Origin: Thiohalocapsa sp964524185 | Lineage (GTDB): Bacteria > Pseudomonadota > Gammaproteobacteria > Chromatiales > Chromatiaceae | DNA: 64,000 nt | Reading direction: 5' to 3' | Assembly: GCA_964524185.1 (NCBI GenBank) | Contig: CAZGCI010000001.1 | Coordinates: forward strand, 1-64,000 | Shown: positions 59,713 to 64,000 of the stretch, one piece after another | Numbering within the stretch: the first letter of the stretch is position 1 | Layout: the number at the start of each line of letters is the position of its first letter | Notes under the pieces: model-generated | The model's database searches: none | Seen by the model: the letters and a program-made list of their open reading frames with translations, nothing else | What the model was told of the DNA's origin: nothing | Translations under genes and position numbers: made by a program

Positions 59713-61068
59713 ATGACCAAGCATCGAACGGCGCCGTTGCTCGCCGCCTGCGCCATCGCACTCCTGCCCGTGCTGAGTTCCGCGGCGGACCTCTTGTCCG
59801 TCTACGACCTTGCTGTGGATAGCGATCCATCCCTGCGCGAGGCGGAGCAGACCCTGTTCGCGACGCGCGAGGTCAAGCCCCAGTCCCGGGCGTTGCTGTT
59901 GCCCAACTTCGGCGTCACGGGCGAGCTGGACTACCAGTCCGTCGACGCGTCCGGCAAAAGCGCGGCCGGCAGATTCAACCGCAGCGACGACTTCTCCACG
60001 CAGCGTGCCGCTGCGGTGGTGAACCAATCGGTCTACAACCGCGCCGACTGGGTGCGTCTGAGTCAGGCGGACGACACCATCGCCCAAGCCGAGGCCGAAT
60101 ACCGAAACGCGCAGATCGATCTCATGGTTCGCGTGACTGAGGCCTACTTCGCAGTGCTGGAGGCGGCCGACCTCGTGCGCGTGCAGGAGGCCCTGGTGGC
60201 CGCCGACGAACGCCAGTTGGAGCAGTCCAAGCAGCGCTTCGAGGTGGGGCTCGTGGCCATCACCGACGTCAACGATAGCCAAGCGGCCTTCGACCGCTCC
60301 CGTGCCCAGCTCATCACCGGCGAGAACGCACTGAATAATGCCTGGGAGGCGCTGCGGCGGATTATCGGACCGGTATCTGTGCCCCTGGCGCGACTCGGCG
60401 ACCGGCTGCCGCTGGCGCCCCCAGAGCCCAACGACATCAACATCTGGGCGGAGACGGCCCTCGCCAACAACTACGCCATCATCGCCGCGCGGGAAGCGGC
60501 GGAGGCCGCGCGCAAGGACATCGAGATCGAGCGCTCCGGTTACTACCCGCGCGTCGATCTCCAGGCGGGCTACGACGTGAGCCGATCTGGTGCCGAGTTC
60601 AACACTGATACGGATACGGGCTTCGTCGGCCTCTCGGTCAACGTACCCATCTATCAGGGCGGTGCGGTCGCTTCGCGCACTCGGCAGGCGGGGCACCAAT
60701 TCCGCGCCGCGCAGGATCGCCTCGACCAGCGGCGCCGCGCCGTCGTCAACCAGGTGAAGGACGCTTTCCGTGGTATCACCTCCAGCATCAGCGACGTGCG
60801 CGCCCGTCAAGCGGCCATCGTCTCCGCGCGGAGCTCGTTGGAATCCACCCAGGCGGGCCTCGAGGTGGGCACCCGCACCCAGGTGGACGTCCTGAACGCC
60901 CAGCGCGCCCTGTTCCAGGCGGAGTTCGAATACCTATCCGCCCGCTACAACTACATTATCAATGGCGTGCGCCTCCACCAAGCCACCAGCACACTGACGC
61001 GCGATGTGCTGGCCAAGGGCAATGCATGGCTCACCGATACCGACGCGGTGCCGCCGCCGGCTTACTGA
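59713..61068 (+). CDS. tolC: TolC-family outer membrane channel
   Basis: A 451-aa TolC-family protein with a signal peptide (LLAACAIALLPVLSSAADL) and two TolC repeats rich in coiled helix; ALDPSLREAEQTL-like and QGGAVASRTRQAGHQFRAAQ. GTRTQVDVLNAQRALFQAEFEYLSARYNYI is typical. It forms the outer channel for ABC or RND pumps. The start at 59713 has GAGAG upstream. Confidence 0.93.
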   Translation: MTKHRTAPLLAACAIALLPVLSSAADLLSVYDLAVDSDPSLREAEQTLFATREVKPQSRALLLPNFGVTGELDYQSVDASGKSAAGRFNRSDDFSTQRAAAVVNQSVYNRADWVRLSQADDTIAQAEAEYRNAQIDLMVRVTEAYFAVLEAADLVRVQEALVAADERQLEQSKQRFEVGLVAITDVNDSQAAFDRSRAQLITGENALNNAWEALRRIIGPVSVPLARLGDRLPLAPPEPNDINIWAETALANNYAIIAAREAAEAARKDIEIERSGYYPRVDLQAGYDVSRSGAEFNTDTDTGFVGLSVNVPIYQGGAVASRTRQAGHQFRAAQDRLDQRRRAVVNQVKDAFRGITSSISDVRARQAAIVSARSSLESTQAGLEVGTRTQVDVLNAQRALFQAEFEYLSARYNYIINGVRLHQATSTLTRDVLAKGNAWLTDTDAVPPPAY

Positions 61069-61373
61069 AGTAGGGATGAGGGAGCGGTCCCTACGCGGCT
61101 TGACCGCCCCAGATCTCTGCGGATGCGTCAGGTCTTCCACGCCGCGTCGTGTGTGAGACGCGAGCAGGGGGCGAGGCGCACGCAACGCCGACGCCAGGGA
61201 TGCGTCGCCGCGCCTTGGCCCTGGCGAGTGAACGACCCGCTGGCGTGCCGGCGCTCCAGTCGCTCGTCGGCCTGGGACATCGCCTCGCGAGTCCCTTAGG
61301 AGGCGACATGCGATCAAAACCGCACCGGGGTGACTCGTGCCCAATCTCCTAGCCCCTAGCCCCTAGCTCACAA
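61069..61373 (+). other. 305-base gap between tolC and aroC with CCCTAGC heptads
   Basis: No gene is supported. The 3' end (about 61348-61370) is a run of CTAGCCC heptads ending three bases before the aroC ATG, in the place of a Shine-Dalgarno sequence. Confidence 0.55.
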
Positions 61374-62489
61374 ATGTCAGGCAATTCCATCGGCAAATCT
61401 TTCGTGCTCACCAGCTTTGGTGAGAGCCACGGGCCGGCCATCGGCGGCATCGTCGACGGTTGTCCGCCGGGGCTGCCGCTGGCGGAGGCGGATCTGCAGC
61501 ATGACCTGAACCGGCGTCGGCCGGGCCAGTCTCGCCACACCACCCAGCGTCGTGAGGCAGACGCGGTGCGCATCCTGTCCGGTGTCTTCGAGGGCCGCAC
61601 CACCGGTGCCCCCATTGGGCTGTTGATCGAAAACGAGGACCAGCGGTCCAAGGACTACTCCGAGATTGCCGACAGGTTTCGCCCCGGCCACGCGGACTAC
61701 ACCTACACCATGAAATACGGCCGCCGCGATTACCGCGGCGGGGGGCGCTCGTCGGCGCGGGAGACGGCGATCCGTGTCGCTGCCGGTGGCGTTGCTAAGT
61801 GCTGCCTGCGCGAGCTTGCCGGGGTCCGGGTTCGCGGGTACTTGTCCAAGCTCGGCCCCCTGACGACCAGCACGCCCGGCGCCGCCGGCTTCGACTGGGC
61901 GCAGGTCGATCAAAACGCGTTCTTCTGCCCGGACCCGGCCCGGGTCCAAGCGCTCGAGGAGTACATGGATGCGCTGCGCAAGTCTGGTGACTCCATCGGC
62001 GCAGAGGTGACGGTGATTGCCGAGGGCGTGCCCCCCGGGCTCGGTGAGCCTGTCTTCGACCGCCTCGACGCCGACATCGCCCATGCTTTGATGGGCATCA
62101 ACGCCGTCAAGGGTGTCGAGATCGGCGTTGGTTTCGCGGCCGTGGCACAACGGGGCACCGAGCACCGCGATGAGATGACCCCCGATGGCTTCCTGTCCAA
62201 CAGCGCTGGCGGGGTGCTGGGCGGTATCTCGACGGGTCAGGAGATCATCGCCCGGTTGGCATTGAAGCCCACCAGCAGTATCCGGCTGCCCGGTCGCACC
62301 GTGGACTTGGGCGGCCGCGCGACGGAGGTGGTCACCAAGGGCCGCCATGACCCCTGCGTCGGCATCCGCGCCACGCCCATCGCCGAGGCCATGCTCGCGC
62401 TGGTGTTGGCGGACCACCTGCTCCGGCAACGTGCCCAAAATGCGCACGTGGTGCCGCCGCTCGCCCCCATCCCGCCCGGGCATCGCTGA
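61374..62489 (+). CDS. aroC: chorismate synthase
   Basis: A 371-aa AroC, last step to chorismate, FMN-dependent. GESHGPAIGGIVDGCPPG, RRPGQSRHTTQRREAD and RGGGRSSARETAIRVAAGG are diagnostic. The ATG at 61374 is preceded directly by heptad repeats rather than a ribosome site. Confidence 0.97.
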   Translation: MSGNSIGKSFVLTSFGESHGPAIGGIVDGCPPGLPLAEADLQHDLNRRRPGQSRHTTQRREADAVRILSGVFEGRTTGAPIGLLIENEDQRSKDYSEIADRFRPGHADYTYTMKYGRRDYRGGGRSSARETAIRVAAGGVAKCCLRELAGVRVRGYLSKLGPLTTSTPGAAGFDWAQVDQNAFFCPDPARVQALEEYMDALRKSGDSIGAEVTVIAEGVPPGLGEPVFDRLDADIAHALMGINAVKGVEIGVGFAAVAQRGTEHRDEMTPDGFLSNSAGGVLGGISTGQEIIARLALKPTSSIRLPGRTVDLGGRATEVVTKGRHDPCVGIRATPIAEAMLALVLADHLLRQRAQNAHVVPPLAPIPPGHR

Positions 62490-62587
62490 GTCCGCGCCGC
62501 CGCCGTCGCGGCGCCCGTCAGACAGCATCGCTGCCCAGTCGCTTTGCCTCTGCCCGGCCCTGACGCTCCCCGGACAGGCCCTGGTCG

Positions 62588-63724
62588 ATGCCCTACGCAC
62601 GCCTTTCCAGCTACTACTTCTTCTACTTCGCGGCCCTCGGTGCCCTTGTGCCGTATTGGGGGCCGTATCTGCTTGAACGTGGCTTCGCGCCGGCGGGTAT
62701 CGGTGCACTGATGGCCGTTCTGATGGGCACCAAGATCGTCGCGCCCAACCTCTGGGGCGCGCTAGCGGATCGCGCCGGCGCGCGGATGTCCGTGGTGCGC
62801 CTCGGCGCACTGCTGGCGATGGTTTGTGTCATCCCGGTGTTCTGGGCCGACGGTTTCTGGACCATGGCCCTGGTGATGGCGGCCTTCAGCTTCTTCTGGA
62901 ACGCGCCGTTGCCGCTTGTGGAGGCGGTGACCCTAAACCACCTCGGCTCGCACGTGACCCGCTACGCCGGGGTGCGGGTTTGGGGTAGCCTAGGCTTCAT
63001 CGTCACCGTCCTGTTGCTGGGCTGGTGGCAGGAGTGGGCGGGCAGTGCGGTGGTGCCCCTCACCGTGCTGCTGCTCTTCGGCGGGGTCTTGTTGGCCTCG
63101 CTCCTCATTCCAGATTGCGGACAAGTCCAAGCTGAGCATGCGACGCTGCGGCTGCGCCGGCTGCTGGTGCGACCGGACATCCTGGCGTTGCTCGCCGCCT
63201 GTCTGTTGATGCAGGCAAGCCACGGCGCCTATTACGCCTTTTATTCCATTCACCTGCAGGCAAACGGCTATAGCGACACGCTCGTCGGCGCCCTCTGGGC
63301 GCTCGGGGTCGGCATGGAGGTGCTGGTGTTCATCAACATGCACCGATTGCTGGCGCGCTTCGGCGCCCGCTGCCTGCTGCTGGTGAGCCTGGGGTTGGCC
63401 ATGCTGCGGTGGCTGCTGATCGGCGCCTTTGTGGACCTACTGGCCGTACAGCTCATTGCGCAAGGCCTGCACGCGGCCACCTTCGGGGCCTTTCACGCCT
63501 CCGCCATCCATTTGACGCATCACTACTTTACGGGCCGAACCCAGGGACGCGGCCAGGCGCTCTACAACAGCGTGAGCTTCGGCATCGGCGGCGCCATGGG
63601 TAGCCTGATCGCCGGCTCGCTGTGGGCGAGCGCTGGGGCCCTTGCTACCTATGCGGTGGCGTCTGGACTCGCCGCACTGGGGTTCTTGGCCGCGCTATTC
63701 GTGGATCGGCAACGCCGGTACTGA
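62588..63724 (+). CDS. MFS transporter, HcaT-like
   Basis: A 378-aa major facilitator protein with about twelve membrane segments, of the MFS_1_like/3-phenylpropionate (HcaT) group (YARLSSYYFFYFAALGALVPYWG at the start, NLWGALADRAGARM, THHYFTGRTQGRGQALYNS). Substrate not known. It starts at 62588, about 100 bases after aroC. Confidence 0.87.
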   Translation: MPYARLSSYYFFYFAALGALVPYWGPYLLERGFAPAGIGALMAVLMGTKIVAPNLWGALADRAGARMSVVRLGALLAMVCVIPVFWADGFWTMALVMAAFSFFWNAPLPLVEAVTLNHLGSHVTRYAGVRVWGSLGFIVTVLLLGWWQEWAGSAVVPLTVLLLFGGVLLASLLIPDCGQVQAEHATLRLRRLLVRPDILALLAACLLMQASHGAYYAFYSIHLQANGYSDTLVGALWALGVGMEVLVFINMHRLLARFGARCLLLVSLGLAMLRWLLIGAFVDLLAVQLIAQGLHAATFGAFHASAIHLTHHYFTGRTQGRGQALYNSVSFGIGGAMGSLIAGSLWASAGALATYAVASGLAALGFLAALFVDRQRRY

Positions 63725-63830
63725 TGCAGCCCCGCCTCGCCCCTTTGCGCGAACGCGACACCGGCGCAGGCGCGAGCGCAGCTCGCGGCGCCGTTGTGCC
63801 CGCGGACTGCAATGGGCTGCCCAGCCCAGC

Positions 63831-63860
63831 CCAGCTCAGCCCAGCTCAGCCCAGCTCACC
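63831..63860 (+). repeat. 10-bp tandem repeat between the MFS gene and glgX
   Basis: Two exact copies and one near copy of CCAGCTCAGC in a row, flanked by further CCAGCC repeats from about 63820. Noncoding, no known role. Confidence 0.75.
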
Positions 63861-63918
63861 CCAGCCCTGCCTAGCCGCAGACCCGTCTAACTTAGTCCAG
63901 CAGCTCCCGCTCCGCCCC

Positions 63919-64000
63919 ATGACCCAGACCTACGCCGTGCGGCCCGGTCGCCGGTATCCGCCCGGCGCCAGTATCAATGACCAAGGCATCAATTTCTCGC
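63919..64000 (+). CDS. glgX: start of a glycogen-debranching (GlgX-like) gene, cut by the window
   Basis: The first 27 codons read MTQTYAVRPGRRYPPGASINDQGINF, matching the N-terminus of GlgX/isoamylase-type proteins (RPG-YPLGA, G-NFS). The gene continues beyond the right edge. Confidence 0.6.
   Translation, partial: MTQTYAVRPGRRYPPGASINDQGINFS

Noticed and set aside
61091..61309. Small frames between tolC and aroC
   Set aside because: No ribosome site, no similarity, and frames on both strands have equal length, which points to lack of stops from high GC.
63820..63866. CRISPR-like or att-like repeat before glgX
   Set aside because: Only a short 10-bp tandem repeat without spacers; no integrase or tRNA nearby.
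1..64000. tRNA, rRNA or insertion-sequence transposase genes
   Set aside because: None seen: no cloverleaf-like sequence with a GGTTCGAATCC-type arm, no rRNA core sequence and no transposase motif in any frame.

Overview
The window comes from a high-GC gammaproteobacterial sulfur oxidiser, most likely of the order Chromatiales (purple sulfur bacteria and relatives). The main evidence is a complete reverse dissimilatory sulfite reductase operon in the order dsrABEFHCMKLJOPNRS, the gene order described for Allochromatium vinosum, next to a typical gammaproteobacterial leuS-lptE-holA-proA-nadD-rsfS block. No photosynthesis gene lies in the window, so phototrophy is not shown.

Positions 1-19200 (all minus strand) hold a BREX anti-phage island. 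Read in the transcription direction it is brxE, brxA, brxB, brxC, an AlbA_2-type regulator-like gene, a crowd of toxin-antitoxin genes, pglX, more toxin-antitoxin genes and pglZ. The presence of brxE points to type 6 BREX; the expected brxD and brxHI would lie beyond the left edge. pglX is split in two by an inserted MNT/HEPN (mntA-hepT type) pair, joined to the first half and to each other by 4-bp ATGA overlaps. A second copy of the cassette, with its HEPN gene deleted after about 11 codons, sits upstream of pglX. Heptad repeats (GGGTTCA / TGAACCC) occur at many of the joints between BREX genes and cassettes, and one block is translated inside PglX.

Positions 19200-24000 hold housekeeping genes: a CIA30-domain protein, an N-terminal glutamine amidohydrolase, alaC, hom and an Slp-type lipoprotein. 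Positions 24100-26600 hold a minus-strand gene set divergent from dsrA: a 63-aa unknown, a helical unknown, an orphan Cas6/Cmx6-type endoribonuclease homologue without any CRISPR array, and a cysteine-free DsrC-family protein.

Positions 27299-42194 are the dsr operon. DsrAB is the siroheme sulfite reductase running oxidatively; DsrEFH and DsrC relay sulfur; DsrMKJOP is the membrane complex that handles the DsrC trisulfide; DsrL is the NAD(P)H oxidoreductase; DsrN is a siroheme-amidating enzyme; DsrR is an A-type-like maturation protein; DsrS is of unclear role. Several strong intergenic hairpins punctuate the operon.

Positions 42200-64000 hold core metabolism and information genes: a DAHP synthase, a lipocalin, leuS, lptE, holA, proA, nadD, rsfS, a WYL regulator, folA, tal, a CHAD protein followed by a ParA-like remnant, a YheT-type hydrolase, an ABC exporter divergent from a tolC homologue, aroC, an MFS transporter, and the first codons of a glgX-like gene at the right edge.
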